From NCBI RefSeq assembly GCF_910592395.1, contig NC_088317.1, forward strand, positions 17,158,039 through 17,222,038: 64,000 nt of DNA, read 5' to 3'. This DNA comes from Lineus longissimus (taxonomy: Eukaryota; Nemertea; Pilidiophora; Heteronemertea; Lineidae). The translations under genes were made by a program, and so were the position numbers. This document shows, one piece after another, positions 32,766 through 45,453 of this stretch (its first letter is position 1; each line of letters begins with the position of its first letter). The notes beneath the pieces were generated by a model, which saw nothing but the letters and a program-made list of their open reading frames with translations, was not told the origin of the DNA and did no database searches.

Positions 32766-35700
32766 CTATCTACTCAGCTTCGGAGAACCTGCCCTGGCAG
32801 AACTCGTGTTCTTCCGCCGAGGCACCTCAAGGTTTGCTAAATCCGACGCCGCAGCTACCGTGTTCTTCCTACCATTGGCACTGCCCTGCTCCTGCCCAAT
32901 GGGAGCCTCCACAGTACTCTCCTTAGATTTCCTGGGCACGTTTGGCGAGGGCACCCGCTGGACGTTCTCAGCGGCCTCTGAAGGGTTGGGCTGGGCATCA
33001 AGATCCGCCAACCTTCGCTCTTCCTCCAGCTTTCTCAGCCTTGCCCTCTCGTTTTTCATTTTGATCAGTTCGGCTGAAATGGAAGTGGATACTTTATCAG
33101 AGTAAGGTTCCTTTCTTAGGCATTCGCGAGGAAAACAAAAAAGCTAGCACTCTTGGGTAACATTGATCAGAATGCTTGCACACTGATCTTGAGGATCTGA
33201 TTACATCCATAGTTTTCTTCCTGGGTGCCACGCAATCAATTGACTTACCACCGCGCTTCTCCCTCGGCTGCACCAGGAACACAGTACTAATACTCTCGCC
33301 GCACTCGCTGCACTCCTTGAACTGCATGTTCTGCAGTTCTTTCGGGTTCAGCCATTCTCCTATGAAACCTAGCTTCTCACAGGCTGGACAGGCCATCAGG
33401 CGTTGAAAACACGCACCTGAAATTTCGAAAAGGTTTATGAATGGTTCAATCTTTGAAGCATATGAATAGCTTCGATGTGAGCACCGTGCGAGAAAACGCA
33501 GTCATATGTATCACCGCCTAAGAACGAATGCTGGAGAAGAAACTAGGATATACATGTATTTGAAAAGGTTTCCCGGGCCTTCACAGACCTGACGGAGCAA
33601 CCCTTCTCAAACCTGACGGAACAACCCTTCTCCTTCTCCTTACCCTTACCCTGGGTGTTTAATGGTGCCATCTGCGGAGTAGGCTACAGTGGGAACTATG
33701 ATCCAATAACAATGCTGTTTCTCGGAAATACGGTTGTACACTTGTGCTTAGACGATATTGTTACACCTAAAATTCAACTCACCTGGGAACTGTTCCAGAA
33801 GCTTCTCCATATCATGCACTACTGGAAGTAGGCACGCCCACATGGATTCAATTTCTGCTTTCTCCGTGTCTTCATCAACCTCTTCCTGTTCCAATCCAAG
33901 ATGGCGGACCTCTATCCGGACGTGGCAGCCGCCCTCATCTTCATCGACCTTTTGCAGATACAGGAGCACCCTCTTCTGGCCATGTGCGGCAATGACGCCA
34001 TTTTGCCAATGCTCGGAGAAGTTGAATTCGTACTTGTCGTCATGGATACGAATGCGCGTGCAGAATCGCTCAAAGAGGCCCGGAGGGATGAAGCGGGGGA
34101 ATCTGAATACAGTACAGGCAGAAGGGTTGCCCAGTAGGTGCGCCAGGTCGTTTTTCACTGATTCTGGCCTCTCTGCTTGACGCTGCGACGGAAACATTAG
34201 TTTGGTGATCACGGGGATTTCGTGTTTCTCGTGCTTCTTGCTTGAGACTGATTCCGCGTCACCTGCGTCCGATATGGTCTTCCCGCTGTGCTTCTTCCTA
34301 TGTTTTCGTCCTCCTTTCGAGGTTGTCGAGATCCCAGATTCACTGATAGGAGAGGAGGACCGGGCGGACAGACTTGGATCCGGCGGCAGAACTGTGAGAT
34401 CAAAGGTCCCATTCTTGTGTTTCTTTCCCACGGGATAACCTAGCTCATACTTGTAAACCAGGTGACGCATTACCTCCTCGGGCCGTCCGTCATCCATGAC
34501 AACACCGCTCCAAAGGATCTTGGCAAACTCTCTATCCAGGACGCCACCTTGTAAGAAATCAGATTTGTATTTGTTGAATCTCACAACCCCCATACCTGAC
34601 GACTTGAATTTGTCATCAACAGCGTAATCCAGGAGTATGTCCAAGTCGTGCCGGATGATGGTCTTCATTGCATCCAGAAACATGGGTGGACGTAGGACGA
34701 CGTACTCACTAAAGGTTGGGCTGTTAGGGCCGTAGAGAATCTTCCCAGTTTCGTGAAGGTACTCAGCGATGTTCGTCATCAGGTGTCGCATGCCGAACTT
34801 CTCAGAGACCATGTCCGTGAACTCTTCCCAGGAGACGATTGGGACTGGCATCAAGTTTCCCTGCTCCTCTAACCAGCACTCCACATCCAACCAAAGCGAC
34901 GGGATCTCACGCATATTCCGGGGAAAGATATCCTTGTTTAGAGCCCAGGTCTGTATGGCTTTCTGTAAGTCGGCGACCCCTTCCAAAGTCGCCGCACTGG
35001 TCGCGAGGACCTCGGGGTAAATATCCAATCTGAGCTTCTTTAACTGCATGTAGAGTTTAAACTGCTCTGAAAGCGCTGGGGAGATAGTTGGTCTGCTCTC
35101 AATGTCTTTTACAGCGCGATCTAGGAAATCAAAATGGCACGCAAAGTAAGCATTCACCCCTTCGAGTGCCTCTTTACAAATCTGTGCCACTCTAGTGGGC
35201 CCCTTCTTTACCTTGTCCATCTGTGTGCCAGCAACGATGAGAACTAGATGTTTAGTCTTTGCTATAACCCATTGCAGCCATGTGTCAAGCAGTTTTTCGA
35301 ACTTCTGCTTGGTGTAGGTCGACAGGTCAAAGGTCAAGAGGATCAAGTTGGGCTGTTCGAGGAAATAGTAGTGAGTGAACCTGTAGAAGCTGTTGCCAGA
35401 GTAGTCCCAGACAGAGACATTTAGAGGTTTGGATGGATCACCCTCCGGTGCCGTCTCGATCGGCATTTCAAAGACGTCGATGCCGATGGTCCGATCCTCG
35501 GGATCTTCAACTCTTGGTTGTTCATCCATCATGCTCTGAACAAGACTTGTTTTCCCGCTCATACTGGGCCCAACGACCATCAGTTTCATGCCCTGGTAGG
35601 ACTTCATCTGGGTCTTAAGCTCCTGAAAGTACCCTATCATTGCCCGTAACCCACATTCGCAAATCTCTATTGGAGGCGCAATGAGTGGATTTCCTGCAAG

Positions 35701-36951
35701 GTCTACATGTTTCTCTGTCCGCCAGGCTAGTTTTCTAATCGTGTTACCGGCAATTTTGCTAATTTTGTTATTACTGATGTCTAAGCTTTTCCCCATTACT
35801 AACAGATGTTCCGGAAACCGGATGATCAGATTCTCGGACAAGTCTATGTGTTTGACCACGTGTTTTGGCACACCGCGTATGGTGATGGTGGGGAGGCGGT
35901 TTATCTTGTTATTACTTGCATTCAAGAGGTCCAAATGTGGCAGTGTGAAGAGCTCTGGTGGTAGAGAGGTAATGGAGTTATTTGAAATGTCAACAGTCCT
36001 GAGATGGCGCAACAGCTTCACCGCAGCGGGCTGAACCTCCGAGAGTAAGTTATTACTGCAGTAGCACACTTCCAGCCTCCGCATCGTAGAGATCTCCGCA
36101 AACAAACTCGTCAGTTTGTTATTATCTAGCACCAAGATAGTCAATCGTTTTAACTTCTCCAAACCCTCCACAGTTTTCAACTGATTTTGCGACAGACCCA
36201 ACCTTTGTAGTGTTTTCAACTTTTGCAAATTTTGCGGAAAGTTGGTCAGGCCGTTATAGTCTAATTTCAAATCTACCAAGGATTTTAAATTTTTGATTAT
36301 GTCGGGAAAACTGTTGTCACCGAGTGAATTCCTTGTTAATCCCAGCGCCTCGAGTCCTTCGAGATTAGTTAGAATGTCTTTGGGGATAGTTTTCAAGCCA
36401 AGATGGCTGAGTTCTAATCTCCGAAGCGTCGGCGCAAGGGTGTGGAAGTTCTCCAAGCTCTCTGGACTCAGATCTGTCAGGCGGAGATTCACAGCCTTCT
36501 GGAACCGCATCGTCGGCAGGCGTTCAGGGTGCATGTGTCGAGAACCAGCGAACCCAAGGTGTGCCAACGGACCTTGCCCGGCAGTGCTGGAACTACACTG
36601 ACTCATTACCGACAAACTTCGCCGCGTTCCAAGATGGCTGAGATCGTGGACATTGTCCAAGGACATCGAGTTCAAACTCGAAACCATGGAGGAGTCGCTG
36701 TGGCGGGAAGAGGCAGATGAGACCCGTGACGATGCCCTCGGACTCGGGCTGAGCATCTCCACATTGTTTTCTAACCCATTCCGTTCCTCCAGCTCCGCTT
36801 CGAACTTGACTCCGCCCTGCGGACCGTTTGCTCCATTCGTTAACTTCACCCTCGGCGAGACAGGCAGTGTTTGGCCGTCGGTCCTCGCATCTTTTGCGGG
36901 GACCTTGAGTATGCCATGACTAGGTTCACGCGACCCTTTCCTCTTCATCAT
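32766..36951 (-). CDS. MFHAS1: MFHAS1-like LRR-Roc-COR (ROCO) GTPase, three coding exons
   Basis: Exons 36951-33783, 33416-33249 and 33073-32766 join (phase 1, 1) to 1214 residues. An acceptor at 36993-36994 shows the first coding exon starts in the 5' leader. Seen: a Ser-rich disordered N-terminus to about residue 150; about 11-12 leucine-rich repeats to about 430 (LGLSQNQLKTVEGLEKL-type units); a Roc GTPase domain with P-loop GPSMSGKTSL near residue 459 and switch-region VWDYSGN; a COR domain (SLWLDVECWLEEQGNLMPVP, LLDYAVDD); a Lys/Ser linker; a beta-rich C-terminal part; then two CxxC pairs in exon 2 (CPAC, CSEC), zinc-ribbon-like; and a charged coiled tail in exon 3. There is no kinase domain, so MFHAS1/MASL1 fits better than LRRK. 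Such proteins act in cytosolic innate signalling and Toll-like receptor tuning in vertebrates. Confidence 0.85.
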
Positions 36952-36999
36952 GATAGGGCTGTCGTATCTACATCAGACATCAGGGATAGGATCTGAAAA

Positions 37000-39900
37000 G
37001 ATAGAATGAAGGCTGTCATCAGATTATGCATATAGGAAGCATATAGGAATGCAAGTGATAGTAGGGATGAGACGACAACAGCTCAGTCTCTTAATCTCGA
37101 GATAATCAAGTGTTGAAATTTAATCAACGGGCAATGGCGGTTCAGGAGACATAATCGAGTTTCCCAATGTTGGTATTCATCAACCAACAAGGAAGTACAT
37201 GTCGTTGAAAAACTAGTAAATGGCTTATAACCAGTTACTATTTACACTTAGGCTGGTGAAATTTCTAAGTATACTTTCTGAACGTCCATTAAGTAACACC
37301 TTCAACTTATGGCCAAACACAAAGGGAATGACAAAAAGACCAGATGCAAGTACATGTAATCCCATTGAGAAATATGAAAGTACATGTATAGAAATGTTCG
37401 TTCATAGATCATTTGAGGCGACGCATTTCGTCCAAAGTCGTTTAAAAGGTATGATAGAAGACCTGGTGCAATAGTGCAACACATTGAGAAGTTTGATTGC
37501 CCAATACATGGCAACGTTTAATAGGCCTACATATCGTAATTTTAAGGCCTATAACGACACCCATTGTCAACACAAGAGGAATGCTATTTCTTGTATTATC
37601 GGGTTAATAGAAAACTAAGAACACAAATATTTAGTTTCCCCTTTTTGACAATCGTAACGAGTTAATGGTTTATTTTGGGATCACTTTCTAATTGGAACGT
37701 GTTCAGCGTTGATTATATATACTTAGGGAATTGTTGGTGCTGTGGGTGAGACAAGTGCTTGGTTTGTTGGTGGTTTTGGTTGATATTAGTGGTCATGTTG
37801 ACCTTTCTCGAGACGATTTTGAACTATACTTCACTTGTACTGTTTGGCTTCGATGTGGGATTTTACTGACGTATGTCTCCTGTGTGAATATTGGCCAGTA
37901 CTGTCCTTTTTGGCATTACATGTACATCCTTTGTATCGTTTCAATATTAAGTTCCTGGGAAGTGCCAGACTCTTGATCGAGAGGTCGTGGGTTCGAATCC
38001 CTTCCGAGGCACTTGGTGTGCTCCCATGAGAGTTTGACGGCTAAGTCAGCACTATTCCCGGGAAACTCTTAGCCGTAATATGACTACCTTTAATGGAAAG
38101 AAGCATTCTCAAAGCACCGTTGAATTTAGGGCAGTGACAATGAAATATGTAAGACGTTTGGATAGAGTTTCAATTGAGTTGAATTGAATTTCGATCAGGC
38201 GAAACACGAACATGACTCATGAGAAACGGTCGAGGGGAAATTAAGCAAGTGGACCTAAATAGATGCATTTTGTTAGGCATAAGTTCATTTCATTTCAATT
38301 TCATGATTGTTTAGCTGCATTGATCAGAAGAATAGTGTATAATCAAAGATTCCATACAGTGATATCATAGCAAAGACATTCTTGACCAGAAAGCCTTTCT
38401 TATGAAGACATGATATCAAAAATATGACCCCTGCATTGAGGCTTTTGATCCATGCACTCGATTGGGAACAACCTTTTGTATTTGGGTGTACTTGTTGACA
38501 TGTATCAAGAACAGCAGAGTTGTCAGGATACAAAATATCGTATTTGATAGCTATCTCTTTCTGGTGATCTTTCTTTGTGAATTCACCACATGGTATCGAA
38601 AGCTAAATGAAACACGTCAGATGATTAAACCGAAAATATATTAAGACTCGATTATATATTTTTGATTAAACCCCAGCATAAAATTTTAAAAGAAAATCAC
38701 ATACTTACATGTACATGCAAATACAGGCAAAGGAAAATGCCATAAGTCTTATTCTAATATTTAATGATTTGTGCTAACCATACTAAGACACATTCTATAT
38801 GCTATAGCTTAGCCGCCATAAGATAAACAAGGGCCTATTAAATGTTAAGCATGTCGTATGTTAGTCTTGGGTCGGTTACTATTAAAACCCCTAAGATGTG
38901 TTTTGTTGCCGGCAAAAATATAGCTTTAACATATTCCAACTACAATGTAGTTTTTGGCCAAACGTTCGTAGGTATCAGAGACTAAGTGTAGGGTTCTATC
39001 GCGACACAATGCATCAAAATGCACTGCAATGTGCACTCAACGAACTTACAAAAAAAATTATCATAGGCACCTTTAACATGTAATGAGAAAGCTTTCATGT
39101 AAACAGACGAATATCCCTTAAATAGTACATAATGTTATCCTTTAATCGGAAGATGACCGGGGCATAACCCTCCGCTGGTCAGAGAAAATACGAGACATGA
39201 TAATCACGCAGAGGCCCCAACAGACCTACATGTAATGATACTCTCTATTCTCTTTAATATTACGAAAATAAAGATGGCAGACTCTGAGTTAACTCATTCA
39301 TTTGACCTCACCCATTGTATTACTACAATATCATTTTATCACAATGAGGTTTATAGTGCATTAAGACATTAACTTGATAGGTTCTAATCTAAAGTACATG
39401 ATAAACCCAAAACAGTCATAAATCAAGTCCTAACATCAGTCTTTAAGCAGTTAAGATAAAATGATCTAGTACGGAAAAATGCCAAACCCGGCACATGTGT
39501 ACACGTCATTGTGCTACCGGCAAGTTTGGTCAGTTAATTTTAAAAAATCATCGGAATTCGTTCTTCAGTCGTCAACTTGCTTCAAAAGTGCGGTTTTTCA
39601 CATTTAGAATTTATCATTGCGGTTGTGTGTGTATGGTGTATTCTGAGAAACCGTAGAAATCTAAAGAAAACACCTCAAACCGCGGTTAACTCAGTCCTGG
39701 GTCTATGACAGAATCACTAGAAGCACTAAAAAAACTGAAAAAGTGGAACCCAAAGTAGTAGCCTTACCACAAGAGGCGTACAATCCGTTTTGATGAAAAA
39801 ATAACGTACCTTATTTCCTTCGCTGCACAAGACAACCGAGAATCGATGTTACTATGCAATGAAAGCAGTTATTTCAGCCCTAGTGTGTACGGCCACAGGT

Positions 39901-42205
39901 CTATAAACATTCTTATGACAACACTGCAGAATGTAGATCGATAATGCAATCGATGTAAAGTGTGGCCCGTTCCAATCATCGCTTGATGCAAGGTAACTCA
40001 ATATCAATGTTGAAGTTGTGTTGATATAAAATAAGAAAATATATAGCAAACTCGGGTAGTGCACTGATTTTAAATTAGGAACAACGGGTTTGCCTCCGAG
40101 ACCAACAGTTAGTTTTAAAGTTATAACGGGCGATAGAAGGCCAAGAGTAGCTGAAAGAGTCAACAAGTATCTAATTCAGTCGGACGTTATATCTAACACA
40201 ATAAGTGAAATAGTGTTAGGTGGATAAGCGCCATTAGCAGGTTCGGTATTACTACCGGTAACTCTGATTGTAGACATCATCGGATTACGGAACAATATCC
40301 GCCAGTGTCTGACGGATGCAGATGGAATACCTTATGCAGTATATAATGCAAAGAATATCGGTGCAAAGAATTAAGAATAGTCTACTTTTAAAGTCTTGGT
40401 GCCAATAGTTAATCAATAATACTGCTGCAGGCCGCCGTAAATTAACTAAGACTGGCTGAAAGCTAATTTTACGACAGTGTTAATTATTCATTGATGAAAA
40501 TACACATCACCCAGCACTTCAGTTGACATGTTATCAAAGATTTATGGAGATTGATCCCCAATAAAACGCCCCAGGCTCGTATTCTGCGATATTTCAAAAA
40601 GTCGTTGCTATGGATTTCTTTCAGGTGTTTACAAGAGAGCACCGGCATGTCTGGGTTTTTTGGGACCCAATTGGCTGGCAGCACATTCAAAAATGAAAGG
40701 TCGGCGCTACTAATCTAGATCTTTCATGATAATTTTTCAATTCATTAAATAAAAAAGAATAAGCGGTATAGTACTGCTAATGAATACCCGTTGTTACGCG
40801 AACGTAACGGCATCGTCACTTACAGACTTTTTATAGCACCAGACATCTTGTTGACACATTTAACGCCCTCTACCGTGCTTCTGGGGAACAGCCTAGTCTA
40901 TACGTCATGTGGATTTGAACCAATCAGAAGGATTTTTGGTCAGCATTCGGAAAGTGGTCGACAGTACGGGCTAAAAATGATTCTATTCGCTTCATTCGGG
41001 GGACCTTATCCCTACAAGGACATTGTATGCACAAATCTACAAATGTACATGTGCGTTAATATTCATGACATATCCTAGAGGTATGAAATTTGGGGACCAC
41101 ATACCGCCGAGCTATTTTCAACTGTCGGTTAAAATTATTTTTGTGGCTATTCTAGGCCAAAGATTATCCGGTACCCTGTGGTATCTGAGCTTGATTGGTG
41201 CAATTATGAAGGAGAGACTTATCGAGATCCCTCGGTACAAAAGTGGGACGAGCAATACACCACTGTTTCCCTGGTTGGACGGGCCATGGGGTATAATTAA
41301 TTAGGGCTAATTTGAAATAAGAACAGGTTAATTGTACCTGTGCGTTTAGTACCAGAGATTGAGAGGGATAAACTACAATATGGCTTCGGCCCGTAAGCCA
41401 TAATGAGTTCAGGCAAGTTGTGCACTGAATAGACGATACCACCCTTTGCATTTTGAACATGTTATGGGATGGCACCCGGGCACTGACATTTGCTTTCCTG
41501 TATTCATGCACCTTTGATATTCGCCATCAACCTATCAAAATATCGGTGATGAACAGATTTTCCGGGGGAACTCCGGTACTGAAATATATGGATTAGTCTG
41601 GGCCACTGATTGCCCGATGGTAGATCCGGCCAAGTTGTTCGCCATCGATTGACGTCCTCGAAAACATAATACTGTACTTCATCACTTGTAGATTTGATGT
41701 GATTGAAATCACCTTCCTGGTGCTAGTCCTAATGGACTTCCTTTAACATGTTAAAATGTGAGATAATGCGTTAGTTCTAACGCGTTAGCACGCTTTAATA
41801 GTTGAGTCAAACCTCACAGGGCGTGTTAAAACGTATTAATTCGATTTTGTGGTTAGCAGGCGGAGTTTTGAACTATACATACCATCAACATCAATCACAT
41901 TACCTTCAAAATATATCAACGCAGTTATCAATCTCATTGAGTACAATATAGATACAGACAGTTTATAGCACAGTCATACCGGACTTGAAGAAGGATTTCT
42001 TAGCGCCAGTGCAAGTCGGAGAAAACCTTCAGCTCATTAAGTCCTGTGAGAAAAACATCACGAAATAACTGTCCGTGTTCTATCTAAGTATCAAGCAATT
42101 GAAATCGTAAAATCATCAATCAATTGACTAAAGCATCGTTTGGAACAGTTACTTATATTTGATTTAGTTTCTATCTAAGATCTTTTATTGACTCAATTCG
42201 AGTCT
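37000..42205. other. gene-poor region
   Basis: No convincing exon chain. Short open frames up to about 115 codons (for example 41164-41511 minus) lack recognisable domains. The region holds a SINE relic (37960-38160) and many copies of the palindrome tacatgta. Confidence 0.45.
37960..38160 (+). repeat. tRNA-derived SINE relic
   Basis: cagactcttgatcgagagg looks like an anticodon arm and gtgggttcgaatccc is a good B box/T arm. The 5' half with the A box is missing and the acceptor stem does not close properly, so it is a truncated SINE head followed by an unrelated body (about 38010-38160) rather than a tRNA gene. Confidence 0.55.
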
Positions 42206-42341
42206 TAATGGCCAAGCTTTTCAAAGGAGTTATTTATGAAATGATATTTTAATGGCCAAGCATTTGAATGGCGTTATTTATGAAATGATATTTTAATGGC
42301 CAAGCATTTGAATGGCGTTATTTATGGAATGATATGTTTAA
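42206..42341 (+). repeat. 44 bp tandem repeat, three copies
   Basis: taatggccaagc at 42206, 42250 and 42294, each unit ending ttatttatg[ag]aatgatat. Copies 2 and 3 are nearly identical; copy 1 is diverged. Confidence 0.85.
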
Positions 42342-42995
42342 GTACTCGCGGCATAATTTACCGAGATATCAATTTTCAAAGGTAACACTACAAGAAAGAA
42401 ACCAAGGAAGGGCATATTTTGACCTTACCGCCTTCATCATAGGTAATACCAAGAATAATAATGCGACAGTCACAGATTTTATGGCTGTGGTGGCTTTAGG
42501 AATTGATACCGCACTGGTGGATCTCTGTACGAAAATCAGGACCGAGAGCTCAATGTTTGCCTAAACCTGAGGTGACGATTGATATGGAGACGAATGCATC
42601 ATTGGGTTACAGTGACTGTGATGAATGCAGTGCATGTCTAATTACAATAATAATAATAATTTATTGTAAAAAACCTCCAAATAAGGAGCAGACAACACAA
42701 ATATGCAATAAAAATCATACACAGAGAACGAATAAAAAAAAAATTAAAAAAAATTATATGTATCATGGAATGTTCAATGTCTACATAGGCTCACTGTCAA
42801 CTTGTTTATATCATTTGCATACGTTTGTCACGCCGGTTGTGGATATATTGTTGTTGTGTTTTACACCGCCGTATGTCTAGCCAATGAGGCTTAGTTGGTT
42901 GTTCAATCATCAAGTACACCCTAGACCAGTGTGTTAATACATATAGAACCATATAATTGCATGCACTAATTAGTTCAAATGATGTCCACATGTAC

Positions 42996-43168
42996 ACCTT
43001 TCCAGAAATGGGGCGCTGAGTGTCCGAAATAGTGATGTCATAAGGGGAAACTGGGCCTTACGGTGGAGGGACAAAGGAGATAGTCATGGTTGACTTGAAT
43101 GCCTTTAATGACGGACAAGAGGGAAAAAGTTAGTTCCAATGCAAGCCACCAATTTCGGGAAGCATGTA
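42996..43168 (-). repeat. dispersed repeat with B-box-like head, copy 2 (inverted)
   Basis: Reverse complement of 30387-30575 with a few mismatches, including cagaaatggggcgctgagtg and caccaatttcgggaagcat. The B-box-like head of copy 1 is not present here. Confidence 0.7.
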
Positions 43169-43169
43169 T

Positions 43170-43440
43170 AGACTATTGAGGTCGGTGCAAAAGTAAATCT
43201 AGCCCCTTCCTGTATCCCCTCTGATAGTCCTCCCCTATTCTGTCACCGAGTTGTTCCGGCTTTATAGCCAGAATGGTCAAGTCAGGCAGAGTAGAGTCCA
43301 TTATATTCGATCGGACTGTAACACCAGAGTCTTTGATCCCTGTCAGACCAGGTAGAAATGTCATTAATCGGTTCATCCTAGTAGTAACAAGAAATATCCT
43401 CGACTGGGCTTGATTGTTCCAGAAGACTCTGATTTAAAAA
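43170..43440 (-). CDS. isolated exon-like open frame (weak)
   Basis: On the minus strand an acceptor-like tract (ttttttaaatcag) precedes a frame that reads VFWNNQAQSRIFLVTTRM, then LMTFLPGLTGIKDSGVTV and ends with a TAG near 43170, about 85 codons. The composition is protein-like. No start codon context, partner exon or known domain was found, and a dispersed repeat adjoins it. It could be the last exon of an unseen gene or a relic of a mobile element. Confidence 0.22.
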
Positions 43441-45170
43441 AAGATTTGTCACTGACACTGGTGTTAACTTAAACTTAACCAAAAAGCCTTTATCATTTCT
43501 AGGTTTATTTTACTGCTGCCGATTGATGCGCATGCAGTCACTGGGAAACCATGGAATATTTGCGTAACGTTTACGACAATAAGCCTACGAAATTCGCGGA
43601 GCACCAACTAACAATGGTGTGTTTGTCAAAGCGTTTAGTAAGTAAGAGGCACTGTCATACGATGACAACACTATCACCACGGGACGCGTGTGTGTTGGTC
43701 TCGATCTTGCATGTTTATCATGACGAGACCGGACCGCTTGCTGAGGCGCTTGGTGGTAGTCCCATTGAGGTCGAATAGGCCTAAAATACGCATAAGGCAT
43801 ATGCTTCAACGGGCAAGAGACGAAAAAGAATAAAAAATGATTTGACTGAATCAGTAATATCAAAAACATAATTCAGGGACTCGTATGGAGACTGTTACAT
43901 ACCCCGCCTGCTCCTCCTTGCGAAGTTAAACATTCCACCTTAGACATCTCAGCCAAATATCACTCTTTTGGGAAAGTTTCAAAAATCATAGCCGAAGTCA
44001 ATACATATGCTAACTTTGCATTGTTGGTGTTTCGCACTTGGCAACACACAGTGATATCAAGCAAGAACAACATTTAAACTGAATACTATACGGTTACTGG
44101 GTATTTACGCTATACAGTGCTTCGAGCTCTTCATATAAGTTATTGCTTATACTTCTCACTGGGCTTTAGGATTCACAGCAGCAAAACACAACAAAAAGGA
44201 CAGAAACCAAGACAGAACCCTTGATGAAATACTTACTTTTTCTCTACATTATAGTATAAGAATGTTCGAGATGTTAAAAGTCCTCCATTCAAGACTTCCT
44301 ATCCTTTCACTGGATGTTATAATCCGCGAAACCAAATTCTCAATCGAGCTTGCGGTATATCACAAGTCCTGTTGTGCTCGAGTTCCCCTGTCACTAACCA
44401 CCAACTATTACTCGACCATAGCGATCTCAATTCTTTTCATAGTATTATAAAGTATGTTCGTATGGCATTGTTAAGGCTTAACCGCTGGATTATTTTTATC
44501 GAGAATTGTGGGTATATAGATTAAGCTAAGCGACCTAGATTTGTGGACAGTCAGTTGGATAGTTGTAGGCCTTGGTCCGTTTTTTTACCGAGTGGACCGA
44601 TATGCCATCTATCTGGACTGATATGCCATCTATCTGAGGGAAATACAGCAGCAGCATGGACAGCCAAAGATGAAAAACTCCTGAGAACCGACCATCTCAT
44701 AAAAGTTAAGGGATCGTGCAAAAAGACATTGTTAAATATCAGAAATCATCCGAAATCAATCACTCTTCTTTCGAAATATCAATTTATTTGCGCAGAAATG
44801 TACACATCTGCTTCAAGTGGTTTCAACGAAGATTTTCTAAATTGTTCTCTCGATTTGGCGTAAAAATGTGTCAATTAATAAGATTGAGGAGAGTATCTTA
44901 CTATCATTTTTTATGCATCGCCTTATCACGGTGGCCCTATATATGGTTATTGGTAAGACGTCGTTAGAAGTGCTGCGAGCGAAACTTGTTTGACTGCTAG
45001 ATAATGCAGGCCAATTTGCCAACGCGAAATGGTGAAATAGCTTGAGAAACTGGTAACGTCGTTCCACCGAGCATCTGTGCTTGACTGTCTAGGGCGAAGG
45101 TCTCGTCGTGCCACCTGTAATCTCATATCCCTTGCATATGAACCATCACCACTCAAAACGCGCGAGCTCG
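43441..45170. other. gene-poor region
   Basis: Contains a 20-base duplication (tgatatgccatctatctg type, near 44600-44635). No exon recognised. Confidence 0.4.
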
Positions 45171-45453
45171 GTCAATTTTATTTACAAATGAACAAAATGA
45201 TTACAACAAACCGTTGCTAAACTTCGACTATATCCAAATTTTGCGCTTGATATCCCATAAAAAACTAACACGTAATCTTATTCGGCGTCGAAAAGTCCAC
45301 CAATAAAATTTTTCGATTATCCAATTCCTCCATGCGGGTGACCCAAAGCAGCTCGCTCTGTTTCTGGGAAATACTGTTTGCGACGGCAGATTCCACTTTC
45401 AATTGTTTACAAATGAAGAATTCTGATAAAAACAATGGCGAAGGTTCGTTATC

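Noticed and set aside
33748-33782. ROCO protein ending by read-through of exon 1 (ELNFRCNNIV)
   Set aside because: A perfect GTGAGT donor at 33782 and two downstream phase 1 exons with CxxC pairs give a better end.
37970-38025. Functional tRNA gene
   Set aside because: The B box and a partial anticodon arm are present, but the A box half is missing and the stems do not close; a SINE head explains it better.
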